Shown here in pieces: positions 35,569 through 45,332 of a stretch of 64,000 nt of DNA. This stretch comes from Rhizobiaceae bacterium (GTDB lineage Bacteria; Pseudomonadota; Alphaproteobacteria; Rhizobiales; Rhizobiaceae): positions 1 to 64,000 of the forward strand of contig JARGOX010000007.1 of the NCBI GenBank assembly GCA_029233925.1, in the 5' to 3' direction. Within the stretch, counting starts at the first letter, position 1, and each line of letters opens with the position of its first letter. A program made the translations under genes and the position numbers. Below the pieces are notes generated by a model. That model saw only the letters and a list, made by a program, of their open reading frames with translations, had not been told where the DNA came from and searched no databases.

Positions 35569-37572
35569 ATGAATATTGGAAAACCAAAAATTATTGCCGG
35601 TGCCATCGGTCTGGTGATGTTGATGGTTGGCGCCAATTATGGGCAGTTCGAGGTGGTCGAATATGGGCTTCGCGCTGAAGCGGCGCGTGAAGCAGACCAT
35701 TGGGCGCAGCAATTCTTTCGCAACACACCTGATTCTGAAAATCTGCTGTCGACAAATGCATTCAGCGCCGAGCAACTTGCCACGTTGCAGGAAACAGCGG
35801 AATTCGGAGATATTGTTAAGTATCAACTCTATGACGCCAGCGGCAAGCTTGTCGTTGATCATGCATCCGGCTCCGCAGCAGCAACAGGGGCTGGCGATGA
35901 GCAGGCTCTGGATGTGCTGCGCAGCGGCAAGGCGATTGCATCCGTCGGGTCACCCGATCGGTTTCTGACCGATGCTCAGGCCAATTCTGCAGCTTCTGGT
36001 CTGACGTTCATTGCCAAGGTTGTTCTGCCAATTCACCGCGCGGATGGCCGCATTGCCGGCGTTGTGCTGGCCTATGTCGATCAAAGCGAAGTTCGCGCGG
36101 CTTTTCGAATCGCCACCAACACGCTGTCGATCACTTTATCCTCCATTTTCACAATCACGCTTGGTGGCCTCTTTATCGGGTTTCTGGTGGCGCGCAAGCG
36201 CGAGGGAAAATCCCGCCAGCACGTGGATTTTCTGGCGAAATATGACCAGCTTTCCCACCTTTACAACCGCGCCGGGTTCAAGGAAAAACTGGAGGCAAAC
36301 GTCGCCAGCGGGATTATCGACCCGGCCCGTATGGTGGTCATGTTTGTAGACATAGATCATTTCAAACACATCAACGACACCTATGGACACAAGGCCGGTG
36401 ACGGGTTCCTGAACCATGTGGGACAAACGATCTCGAAATGCCTGCAAGCCCCGGATTTTGCGGGTCGTTTCGGAGGAGATGAATTCGTCATTGTGGCTCA
36501 GCGCAGCGATCTGGCTGAAGCGGGCAGGCTGGCGGAACATCTTCAGTCGATGATATCGACCCCGATCATCGTTGATGGGGAGACGATTTCGACAAGTATC
36601 AGCATTGGTATCCACTTCGAAAATCACCAGAGCTTCACCTTCGACCAGCGCATGCACAAGGCAGACCTTGCGCTGTATCAGGCAAAGGCAGACGGTCGAA
36701 ACACCCATCGGTTTTTCACCAACGAACTGGAGCTCGGCATTGCGCGTCGTCGCAAAGTGGAGTCCGCCGTTTTGAACGGTTTGAACCAGGGCCTGTTCAG
36801 TCTGGCCTATCAGCCACTGCTGCAAGAAGATTCGCTCAAGTGTATCGGCTTTCAGGCTCTTTTGCGCCTTGTGGATAAAGACGGTGAATCGATTCCGCCT
36901 GAGGAATTCATTCCCGTGGCCGAATCCGTGGGGGCCATCGGACCGATTGGATTATGGGTGCTGAATACTGCTGCCGAGGCCGCCTGCGCATGGCCCGAGC
37001 CGCTATCCGTATCGGTGAATCTTTCGGTCCGACAGTTTGCGGACGGACATCTTGCCGAAGCCGTCAGTCAGACGCTAACCAGAACGGGCCTTGACCCCAG
37101 GCGGCTGGAGCTTGAAATTACCGAAAGCCTGTTGATGGATGCTTCCATTGACGCTGATGCGCAGCTTTCAGCCTTGCGGGATCTCGGCGTGTCCATTGCC
37201 ATGGATGATTTCGGCACCGGCTATTCCAGCCTTGGCTATCTTTGGAAGTACGGCTTTGACAAACTCAAGATCGATCGCTCCTTCGTGATCGGGATCGAAG
37301 ACAGGGACGTGCGGGCACGGGAAATTCTTGAGACCATCATTGTGCTTGGTCATCGCCTCAATATGGTCGTCATCGCCGAAGGGGTGGAAAATAAGGCTCA
37401 GGCTGACATTCTTTCGGGGATGTCTTGTGATCAGTTCCAGGGCTTTCTCTATGGCCGTCCGATGCCGGCTGAAGATTTACCCGGCTTCCTTTTGAAAAAC
37501 GCCACAACCAGGAATGAGCAGGGGCTGTCTGGCGAATCCAGAATTTCGGGTCCGGAAATTGGTCAGCTCTAG
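35569..37572 (+). CDS. Membrane GGDEF-EAL protein with a Gln in place of the first EAL glutamate
   Basis: The protein has 667 residues. Two membrane segments (about residues 6-24 and 186-208) flank a periplasmic sensor region of about 160 residues. The GGDEF domain has an intact GGDEF at residues 302-306, with FVDIDHFKHINDTYGH upstream. The EAL domain keeps VNLSVRQF, LEITESLLMD, MDDFGTGYSSLGYL, KIDRSF, AEGVEN and QGFLYGRPMP, but EALLR reads QALLR (Gln429). It may thus make cyclic di-GMP, bind it, or have weak hydrolysis. An in-frame start at 35524 adds 15 residues. Confidence 0.88.
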   Translation: MNIGKPKIIAGAIGLVMLMVGANYGQFEVVEYGLRAEAAREADHWAQQFFRNTPDSENLLSTNAFSAEQLATLQETAEFGDIVKYQLYDASGKLVVDHASGSAAATGAGDEQALDVLRSGKAIASVGSPDRFLTDAQANSAASGLTFIAKVVLPIHRADGRIAGVVLAYVDQSEVRAAFRIATNTLSITLSSIFTITLGGLFIGFLVARKREGKSRQHVDFLAKYDQLSHLYNRAGFKEKLEANVASGIIDPARMVVMFVDIDHFKHINDTYGHKAGDGFLNHVGQTISKCLQAPDFAGRFGGDEFVIVAQRSDLAEAGRLAEHLQSMISTPIIVDGETISTSISIGIHFENHQSFTFDQRMHKADLALYQAKADGRNTHRFFTNELELGIARRRKVESAVLNGLNQGLFSLAYQPLLQEDSLKCIGFQALLRLVDKDGESIPPEEFIPVAESVGAIGPIGLWVLNTAAEAACAWPEPLSVSVNLSVRQFADGHLAEAVSQTLTRTGLDPRRLELEITESLLMDASIDADAQLSALRDLGVSIAMDDFGTGYSSLGYLWKYGFDKLKIDRSFVIGIEDRDVRAREILETIIVLGHRLNMVVIAEGVENKAQADILSGMSCDQFQGFLYGRPMPAEDLPGFLLKNATTRNEQGLSGESRISGPEIGQL

Positions 37573-38000
37573 AACCGCAAAATTGCGCCGATAGTGTCTT
37601 TTCGTGACAAGTCGGGAATGCCAGGCCAAAGTAAAACAATTGTTCTGTATCAAGCTGGATGAAGCTGTAAAACAGCGATTTTTACTCCAGGTTGGATGAT
37701 TTGCAGAGGAAATATCTACAGTTGTTGCTGATGAATGACATTTTGCATCATTTCGCATTGGTAGGCGTCACAAACAAAAGATCAGTTATAATATAGTAAT
37801 TTTGGTATATTTCGTGAGGGCTGTTATTGTTCTCATATGCTTAACCACATGAAATTTTGCCAAGAAAAACCTATGCACGAGGCTTGCATTTTTCAATCAA
37901 CTGTTTCATTAATTTTGGTTAATACGCTCACCTATTTTGATTCCATTTTGAATCTGGGTGGTTGTGTGAAATTTCAAGGGACGCCTTCTGGGGGACTAAA
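37573..38000. other. AT-rich intergenic region before the autotransporter
   Basis: About 430 bases, much richer in A and T than the coding DNA around it. No gene is seen. TATAATATAG (near 37790) and TTGGTTAATACG (near 37915) are possible promoter pieces. It may carry a regulated promoter for the autotransporter. Confidence 0.4.
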
Positions 38001-41000
38001 GTGTTGAAATATTCAGGAAAACTGCTCGACTCGTCTGCTGAAATGGTCGACCGGAGGGGCAGCGCAAGACGCTTTGCCGCCTTTGGTGGAGTTGCCAATG
38101 GCAAGGCCCTTCATGGTCGCGCGCGACGTCAGGCGTTTTTATTGAGCGGTGCGGCCGTCGGTGCGGTCTGGATGGCGCTTGGGGGCGTTGCCGTCGCAGA
38201 TGATGCTTGCGTGACAAGCGGTACGACGTTGATATGCGCTGGAGACCAGTCGGATGGGATTATGGTCGGCAATCCGTTCGAGGTTCTTGAGGTCAATACG
38301 CTGAACGGCAATATTGAGCCGGCTTCAGGTGTTTCCGGTATCGATTTTCAGGCCGATGGCCCGATCTCGATCATCAGTGATCTTGGCACGCACCGGGTCT
38401 TTAACGGCACCACTGTGATATTCGACTACATTAGCAATGCGATCGTTGCGACTGATGCTGACGGTATTGTAGCGATCAGCTCGGGTGGTTCCGTCTCGAT
38501 TGATCATACCGGCGACATTGAAAGCAATGAGCGCGGCATCTTCGCGCAGGCAGATGGCGGATCAGCCGATATCACGGTAAATGGCGACATTGACGCGGGT
38601 GGCACCGGTGTTGAGGTCCTTTCCTCTTCGTCCGATGCGAGTGTTGAGCTTTGGGGTGATGTTACATCCCAGACAGGCAGGGGCATCCAGGTTCATGCGC
38701 CGGATGGCAGCGCCAGTCTGGTTGGCGGCGGTCAGATCTGGTCCGAAGGGGACGGGATTTTTGCGGAGGCAACCGGCGATCCTGGCGATTCAACTGTGGA
38801 ATGGACGGGAGACATCAGTTCTCAATCGGGCCTGGGTGTGTATAGTTATGCTGCCCGCGGTCTTTCATCTGTCATGACCCAGGGTGATATTGACGCTTCT
38901 GATGACGGTATTTTTTCAACGAGCACATCAGAGGGGTCTGCCACTGTAGATCATCAGGGCAATATTGTTGCCGGTCGTCGCGGCGTCTATGCCTATTCAG
39001 CCCGGGAGGGTGTGTCCGTAACTGTGGCTGATGGTGATATTTTCGCTGGGTCAGCGGCCATATATGCCTACAGCGATTCGGAAACCGACGGTGCGACAGT
39101 TAATCTGACAGGCAACATTACCGCCAGCTCGCGCGGGATTGATGCTTCAGCTGCACGCGGTGCAATTGATGTGACGGTGAATGGTGACATTTATTCGACA
39201 GGGGAGGGTATCTTTACCCAGAATCTGGGCAACGAACAGATCACCATCCATCAGACGGGTGGGCTTTATGTTGGAGGCAGGGGTATACATGCCAACACGC
39301 CCAATGGCTTTATCGATATAACCTCCGACGGTCCGATTGATGCTGGTTCCGATGGTATTTTTGCCGAGAATAGCGGCAATGAAGGGATCTCGATTGATAC
39401 CCAGGGCGGGATTGATGCCGGGGGCAGAGGTATTCACGCCGTGTCTGTCAATGGTGCCATCACCATCATGTCGGACGGTTCAATTGATGCCAAATCCGAC
39501 GGTATTTTCGCTCAGAACGTTGGTGGTGGAGATATTTGGATCGAAAGCCGAGGCGATATTGATGCCAATGGTATAGGTGCCAGGGGCATCTATGCCGCGT
39601 CCACGCGCGGGGCTATCACGGTCGACAGTATCGGGAGTATTTCCGCGGTTAGCTTTGGGATATTCGCCAAGAACGGGAGCGGCAACGGAGAAGACGGCGT
39701 CGCCGTGACCAGCATCGGCGACATTGATGCCGGTTCACAGGGTATATATGCTGAGTCTTTGCGCGGGTTTGTTACCGTAGAAAGTAAAGGCAATATACTG
39801 TCGACGAGTAATGGTGTCTTCGCGCTGAATGACACCGGCGACGGCGACTATGGCGTTCTGGTGACCAGCATTGGCAACATTGATGCCGGGGAGAAGGGAA
39901 TTTACGGCGAATCGACTCGTGGCTTCGTTACCATTGAAAGCACCGGCGACATCGTGTCGACGAGTGATGGTATCTTTGCGCTGAACGACAGTAATACCGG
40001 TGAATACGGTATCACCATTACCAGCATCGGCTCCATCGATGCAGGTTCCGAATACGACATTTCCAAAGGTATTTACGGCGAATCGACTCGTGGCTTCGTT
40101 ACCATTGAAAGCACCGGCGACATCGTGTCGACGAGTGATGGTATCTTTGCGCTGAACGACAGTAATACCGGTGAATACGGTATCACCATTACCAGCATCG
40201 GCTCCATCGATGCAGGTTCCGAACACGACATTTCCAAAGGCATTTACGGCTATTCGACACGCGGATTTGTTAACATTGAAAGCACCGGCGATATCATGTC
40301 TACGTCTGACGGTATCTTTGCGCAAAACGACAGCAGCGCCGGGGGATACGGTATTCGTATTATCAGCATGGGCGACATCGAAGCCGGTACGAAAGGCATT
40401 TATGGCTACTCGACACGCGGGAGTGTGGTCGTTGAAAGCACTGGCGATATCCTGTCTTCGTCTGACGGTATCTTTGCGCAAAATGACAGTGATACCGGAG
40501 AATACGGCGTTTCCATAAGCAGCTTCGGCGACATTGATTCCGGTGCTATGGGCATCTATGGTTTTTCGACCATGGGTGCGGTGACTGTCGTGTCCGAAGG
40601 GAACATCGAATCCGAGGGTAGCGGGATCGTTGCCATCAATCAGGGCGAAGCCGATGCCCCTGTATCCGTTACACACAGCGGCAACATCAACTCCGTAACG
40701 GGCGCCGGCATTGTGGCGTCATCGGTCAATGGAGAGGTCGCGGTTACACTGAACGATGGCGTGGTGACTGCCGCTGCCGATGGTATCAGCGTCGAGGGTT
40801 ATAATGACCTTTCGGTGACGGTGAACGAAAACAGTTCTGTGACGGGGGCTTCCGGGTCAGCTGGTGTGTTGTTCTCCATTGGCCTTGAAAACACGCTGAT
40901 GAACTACGGCACGATCGACAATGCCGGTGGATTTTCAGATTACGCGGTTCTGGCAGAAGGCAATAACATCAATGTCAGCAATTTCGGCACGATCAGCGGC

Positions 41001-42542
41001 AATGTGAAGCTTGGGCCCTGGGTCAATGTATTCAACAATTATGAGGGCGCACTGTTCAATACGGGCGAGTTGGTTGACCTGAATAGTGGCTTTGGCAACG
41101 TGTTGCAAAATGCCGGTACGGTTTCGCCGGGTGGCGTGGGCAATCTGCTGACGACCGAGTTGATCGGTTCATTGAACAACGGAGAAACGGGAAAGTTGCT
41201 GTTCGATGTTGATATGGTCGGCTCAGGTGTTGATCGCATCAATGTCTCAGAGGAGGCCTCTCTTGATGGTGGCATCGCCTTGAACTTCATGAGCGTTGAC
41301 GGCAATCCTTATCAGGAAACGATCATCACGACTGTTGACGGTATTACGGATCAGTCGCTGACGCTGCTCAATCCAATCGTGGTGGGTGATATCCTCTATA
41401 CAAATGGCGGCGATGACGCTGAATTGTCGATTAGCGGCTTCGATTTCTCGCCAACGGGGATCAGCGGCAATGCATCTGCGATCGGTGGCTACATTGGGGA
41501 TTCAATCGATGGCGGCTCTAACGGGCTCGACCCGATTGCTCTGGCTTTGTTGAACCTGCAGTCGCTTGCTGAGGTTGATGATGCTCTCAATCAGTTGTCA
41601 CCGAACATGTATATGTCCGAGCAGTTGGCTGCGGTACAGGATTCGCTCGGGTTTTCCGATAGTTTGCTGAGTTGCCGTGTGGCCGGCGGTGTTGCCAAAT
41701 TCGGTGCCGAGGGGCAGTGCGTTTGGGGCCGCGGAACCTACCGCAATTACCAGCAAAGCAGCTCCGGTGACTATACCGGCTTCGAAAGCCAGTCATACGA
41801 GTTGGCGGGCGGTGCGCAGTTCGCGCTGGGATCTTCCGATTGGAGACTTGGCGGTGCATTGGGCATGGGAATACATGATCGTACAGGCGATGGCGGGGCT
41901 ACCAGCGAGGGCAATAGCGTTCTGGGTGGTATCGCGCTGAAATATGTTCCCGGTCCCTGGTTGTTCGCCGGTGCCGTATCCGGCTCTTATGGATCTTACG
42001 ACACGACTCGTCAGGTGGCGTTTGTCGGGTTCTCCGATACGCTTACCGGAAAGCCGGACTCGGGTACTGTGAACGGACGGTTGCGTGCAGCTTACACAAT
42101 GCAGCAGGGAGAGTTCTACCTGAAGCCACAGGCCGATGTGAACCTGACCTACGTGTACAGCGGGGCTTTTACAGAGACTGGCGGAATTGCATCGATTTCA
42201 AGCGACAGCAACAGCAACACGGTATTCAGCTTCTCGCCTTCCTTCGAGATCGGTGGTGAGGTTGCCATGGAAAACGGCATGCTGATCCGGCCTTATATGC
42301 GCGGTGGCGTGAGCTTCTATTCGAACTCTGACATCACAATGCAGGGCCGTTTCGTTGCTGATACCTCGGGTGCAAATCCATTCTCGGTGACCAGTTCATC
42401 CGATGATGTGATCTGGAATCTGGCGGCAGGCGTGGATCTGCTTAATGTTGGCTCGGGCAACCTTCGTGTTTTCTATGAAGGGCAGTTTGGCGACAAGACA
42501 ACCATTAATTCAGGCGGTGCCAAACTCAGTCTCGATTTCTAA
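38001..42542 (+). CDS. Autotransporter adhesin-like protein (type Va) with repetitive passenger
   Basis: The protein has 1513 residues from a GTG at 38001, chosen because CTGGGGGAC lies just before it; the TTG at 37962 adds 13 residues. A long signal region (about residues 15-60) precedes a passenger rich in Asp/Gly/Ser/Ile repeats of DGIFA-type, such as GDIDAGSxGIYG-like units with ESTGDIVSTSDGIF. Its beta-helical character fits surface passengers. From about residue 1240 to the terminal Phe (SLDF) is the outer-membrane beta-barrel. Two adjacent 171-bp units at 39901-40242 are nearly identical. The role is probably surface adhesion or aggregation. Confidence 0.9.
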   Translation: MLKYSGKLLDSSAEMVDRRGSARRFAAFGGVANGKALHGRARRQAFLLSGAAVGAVWMALGGVAVADDACVTSGTTLICAGDQSDGIMVGNPFEVLEVNTLNGNIEPASGVSGIDFQADGPISIISDLGTHRVFNGTTVIFDYISNAIVATDADGIVAISSGGSVSIDHTGDIESNERGIFAQADGGSADITVNGDIDAGGTGVEVLSSSSDASVELWGDVTSQTGRGIQVHAPDGSASLVGGGQIWSEGDGIFAEATGDPGDSTVEWTGDISSQSGLGVYSYAARGLSSVMTQGDIDASDDGIFSTSTSEGSATVDHQGNIVAGRRGVYAYSAREGVSVTVADGDIFAGSAAIYAYSDSETDGATVNLTGNITASSRGIDASAARGAIDVTVNGDIYSTGEGIFTQNLGNEQITIHQTGGLYVGGRGIHANTPNGFIDITSDGPIDAGSDGIFAENSGNEGISIDTQGGIDAGGRGIHAVSVNGAITIMSDGSIDAKSDGIFAQNVGGGDIWIESRGDIDANGIGARGIYAASTRGAITVDSIGSISAVSFGIFAKNGSGNGEDGVAVTSIGDIDAGSQGIYAESLRGFVTVESKGNILSTSNGVFALNDTGDGDYGVLVTSIGNIDAGEKGIYGESTRGFVTIESTGDIVSTSDGIFALNDSNTGEYGITITSIGSIDAGSEYDISKGIYGESTRGFVTIESTGDIVSTSDGIFALNDSNTGEYGITITSIGSIDAGSEHDISKGIYGYSTRGFVNIESTGDIMSTSDGIFAQNDSSAGGYGIRIISMGDIEAGTKGIYGYSTRGSVVVESTGDILSSSDGIFAQNDSDTGEYGVSISSFGDIDSGAMGIYGFSTMGAVTVVSEGNIESEGSGIVAINQGEADAPVSVTHSGNINSVTGAGIVASSVNGEVAVTLNDGVVTAAADGISVEGYNDLSVTVNENSSVTGASGSAGVLFSIGLENTLMNYGTIDNAGGFSDYAVLAEGNNINVSNFGTISGNVKLGPWVNVFNNYEGALFNTGELVDLNSGFGNVLQNAGTVSPGGVGNLLTTELIGSLNNGETGKLLFDVDMVGSGVDRINVSEEASLDGGIALNFMSVDGNPYQETIITTVDGITDQSLTLLNPIVVGDILYTNGGDDAELSISGFDFSPTGISGNASAIGGYIGDSIDGGSNGLDPIALALLNLQSLAEVDDALNQLSPNMYMSEQLAAVQDSLGFSDSLLSCRVAGGVAKFGAEGQCVWGRGTYRNYQQSSSGDYTGFESQSYELAGGAQFALGSSDWRLGGALGMGIHDRTGDGGATSEGNSVLGGIALKYVPGPWLFAGAVSGSYGSYDTTRQVAFVGFSDTLTGKPDSGTVNGRLRAAYTMQQGEFYLKPQADVNLTYVYSGAFTETGGIASISSDSNSNTVFSFSPSFEIGGEVAMENGMLIRPYMRGGVSFYSNSDITMQGRFVADTSGANPFSVTSSSDDVIWNLAAGVDLLNVGSGNLRVFYEGQFGDKTTINSGGAKLSLDF
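39901..40242 (+). repeat. 171-bp in-frame tandem duplication in the autotransporter
   Basis: Copy one (39901-40071) and copy two (40072-40242) differ at only a few bases, for example GAATACGAC against GAACACGAC. The period is 57 codons. Flanking units are related but much more diverged, so the duplication is recent and could vary in number between strains. Confidence 0.9.
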
Positions 42543-42552
42543 TCAATCGAAG

Positions 42553-42588
42553 CCGGTGCGGGATCGACCTTTCGATCTCCCGCGCCGG
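42553..42588 (+). terminator. Hairpin after the autotransporter
   Basis: CCGGTGCGGGATCGA pairs with TCGATCTCCCGCGCCGG with one internal mismatch and a two-base bulge. No T run follows. It lies between the autotransporter stop and the GT2 start, so it may partly end transcription or protect the mRNA end. Confidence 0.55.
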
Positions 42589-42642
42589 TTGCCGCAGTGC
42601 ATCAGATATGAATATGATCGGCTTTGCCGGTTCTCTGAGGAT

Positions 42643-45237
42643 ATGGATTGGGTCGTGGCGTTGAAACTGAAACTGGGATCAGATCGCAGTCAGGCAGGTA
42701 GGGATTCCGGCTTTGTCGGTTCCGGCTTCATCGCGCTTGGGATGATGTTTTCTACTGCTCTAGCTGCTGCATTCCTATTCTATAATTTTCAAATTCAGAA
42801 GATGAGCGGCGTTGGAATATATCTCTACTATCTTCTGTTGCTCGGATTGTTCTACTGCAGTTTTGTCTATCAATTGAACCGTTTCGGCGCCTCGCGTCGC
42901 AAACGAAAGACTGCTGTTGATGCCAGCAAATTGTCCTATCCTCGCAGCGATGTTGCCCCTGCCATAACAATCCTCATTCCGTCTTACCGCGAGGAACGGC
43001 GTGTTCTGGTGGCAACAATATTGTCCGCGGCGCTGTCTCAATACTCCAATCGCAAGATTGTCGTCCTTGTGGATGACCCTCCGGGAGATGTTGCTTCACT
43101 TGACAGTTCGCTCTCGGCGATTGATGAAGTCAAGCGCGCGGTGGACGTCCCGATGGCTCTGCTTCGCAGCGAGTACCTTGCGTGGCAGGAGCGCTGTGCT
43201 GCCGGTTTGTTTACACTTGGCAATGAAGCCGAACGGTTGGCCGACAATTATCGCAAAGCCGCCAGATGGCTGACCCATATGGCGGCCGAACTGGACAGCG
43301 CCAAACACGCCGCTTTTGACCATGTAGACGGTTTTCTGACGGCAACGATCATCCAGAACCTATCAAGCGAGTATCAGGCTCATGCCAGCCAGTTGGCAGA
43401 ACTGGTTCTTGACGAGGCCGATATTGATCGTGAATACGACAGGCTTGGATCGCTGTTCTGTGCGGACATCTCAAGCTTTCAACGAAAGTCCTTTGAAAAC
43501 CTTTCGCACGCACCAAACAAGGCCATGAACCTGAATGCCTATATTGGTCTGATGGGGGGGCGCTACACCCATGTCTTGCGTGACGGCAAGCATTTTCTCG
43601 AAGAGTCCGAGGGGGAGGCATGCGACCTTTCGATTAGCAAGCCGGAATTTGTCCTGACGCTTGATGCCGATAGTGTCATACTGAGCAAATATATGCTTTC
43701 TCTGGTCAATATTCTCAACAGCAATGACCGGATTGGTGTTGCTCAGACACCCTATTTGACATTTCCGAAGGCTGCCTCGGCGATCGAAAGAATTGCTGGC
43801 GCTACAACTGATATTCAGTACCTCGTCCATCAAGGATCAAGTTTTTTCAATGCGGCTTACTGGGTCGGAGCCAATGCCCTCATTCGCTATGACGCATTGA
43901 TGGCGATTGAAGAGAAGGGTCTTGACGGTACAAAACCTGTGAAGGTGTTCATTCAGGACAAAACAGTCATTGAGGATACCGGCTCGACGATCGACCTTTT
44001 GCGTAAAGGCTGGACTGTTCACAATCATTTTGAACCACTCGCCTATAGCGCCACACCTGCGGATTTCGGTTCTCTTGCAATACAGCGCAAACGTTGGGCC
44101 AATGGTGGCCTGATCATTTTCCCGGTTCTGTTGCAGGAATACCTGAACGCTGGCAACAAGTTTCGCCGTATCCCTGAACTGTTATTGCGGTCACATTATC
44201 TTCTTTCTCCCGTTATCGGGAATGTGGCCGTATTCTCGCTCATGATGTGGTCCAGTTCCGATGCCCGAAGCGTCATGTGGACGCCTTTGATCATGCTGCC
44301 CTATTTCCTGCTCTATGGGATGGATCTGCGGCGCCTTGGCTACCGTGCCCGTGACCTGTTTGGTGTCTGTGCTTTGAACCTGGTGCTGTTGCCGGTGAAT
44401 TTTGCCGGCATTGCCTCCTCATTTCGACAATTGTTGACGGGGCGCAAGGGGAGTTTTGTCCGAACGCCTAAAGTCACCAATCGGACATTCATTCCGCCCT
44501 ATGCCTACCTGTTCAATATCGGCATTTTGGTCCTGATGTTGAATTATATAGTCAAAGCCATTGTCGCTGGAGAATATACGGGGGCCATTATCCCGTCGGT
44601 GAATGTTTTGCTCTATGCATACGGGCTTTTGCGCTTTGTCGGCCTGAAAGATGGGGTTACCGATACCCGGCTTGCCATGGGTGATAAAATGACTGCGGCG
44701 CGCCCGCATGTCTCCCTGCTGGCAAGAGGTGGGCGCCGACATGCTGGTATCTGGGTCCGCACGGGTTCCCGATATGCCGCAGCCCCTGTGCTCGCAGCGG
44801 CACTTGTCCTGCTCGCGCCCTGGACATTTGGTCAAGGCCTTGCCAATGGTGAATTGTCTGAGGTGTCCATTATCAGTTCGGCACCTGCGTCAAGGCAGGG
44901 GACCGAATTCATTGAAGCAGGCACTGTGATTGGAACATCGATCTCTCTGGCTCCCCGAAAATTGGCCGAAGACATCATTGTGGTTCAACCGCAAATCTCC
45001 GAGATGAAATTGCAATCGACACCATTGGACAATGCTTCTGAATTGGAACCGGCAAATGGGGCTCAGGATTATCTCGGAGAATACATCCATGTTTTTCCGG
45101 GCCATCCCGGCTATACCCGCATATCTTTGGACGAGATTGGCCTTGATGTTGCTATCAAACGAGAGGATCTGCTGCTACCCGCCGCAACTCTCGCTGTGGG
45201 CGAACGTGGACCTGCTGTGTTCCCCATATTGGAATAG
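42643..45237 (+). CDS. Processive GT2 glycosyltransferase (cellulose/chitin-synthase-like)
   Basis: The protein has 864 residues. Two N-terminal membrane segments (about 28-48 and 58-77) are followed by a GT2 domain: ITILIPSYREE, VVLVDDPP, LTLDADSVIL and VFIQDKTVIEDTGSTIDLLRKG. The QxxRW signature is QRKRW (SLAIQRKRWANGG). Further membrane segments lie at about 525-660, with a periplasmic tail after a last segment near residue 718. Between the DD and DAD motifs is an unusually long insertion of about 190 residues. It should make and extrude a beta-linked polysaccharide. The start at 42643 is chosen; the frame extends into the autotransporter. Confidence 0.85.
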   Translation: MDWVVALKLKLGSDRSQAGRDSGFVGSGFIALGMMFSTALAAAFLFYNFQIQKMSGVGIYLYYLLLLGLFYCSFVYQLNRFGASRRKRKTAVDASKLSYPRSDVAPAITILIPSYREERRVLVATILSAALSQYSNRKIVVLVDDPPGDVASLDSSLSAIDEVKRAVDVPMALLRSEYLAWQERCAAGLFTLGNEAERLADNYRKAARWLTHMAAELDSAKHAAFDHVDGFLTATIIQNLSSEYQAHASQLAELVLDEADIDREYDRLGSLFCADISSFQRKSFENLSHAPNKAMNLNAYIGLMGGRYTHVLRDGKHFLEESEGEACDLSISKPEFVLTLDADSVILSKYMLSLVNILNSNDRIGVAQTPYLTFPKAASAIERIAGATTDIQYLVHQGSSFFNAAYWVGANALIRYDALMAIEEKGLDGTKPVKVFIQDKTVIEDTGSTIDLLRKGWTVHNHFEPLAYSATPADFGSLAIQRKRWANGGLIIFPVLLQEYLNAGNKFRRIPELLLRSHYLLSPVIGNVAVFSLMMWSSSDARSVMWTPLIMLPYFLLYGMDLRRLGYRARDLFGVCALNLVLLPVNFAGIASSFRQLLTGRKGSFVRTPKVTNRTFIPPYAYLFNIGILVLMLNYIVKAIVAGEYTGAIIPSVNVLLYAYGLLRFVGLKDGVTDTRLAMGDKMTAARPHVSLLARGGRRHAGIWVRTGSRYAAAPVLAAALVLLAPWTFGQGLANGELSEVSIISSAPASRQGTEFIEAGTVIGTSISLAPRKLAEDIIVVQPQISEMKLQSTPLDNASELEPANGAQDYLGEYIHVFPGHPGYTRISLDEIGLDVAIKREDLLLPAATLAVGERGPAVFPILE

Positions 45238-45332
45238 TGAGCCTGCTGCTTACTGTAAGGTGTTGAACGAACTAAATGTTGGTGTGGTAACCCCGTAAAA
45301 CACACTTTATTTCTCCGGGAGAGGAATTCGAA

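Noticed and set aside
39735-40676. Minus-strand frame of 313 codons with repeats
   Set aside because: It mirrors the autotransporter repeats and is not an independent gene.
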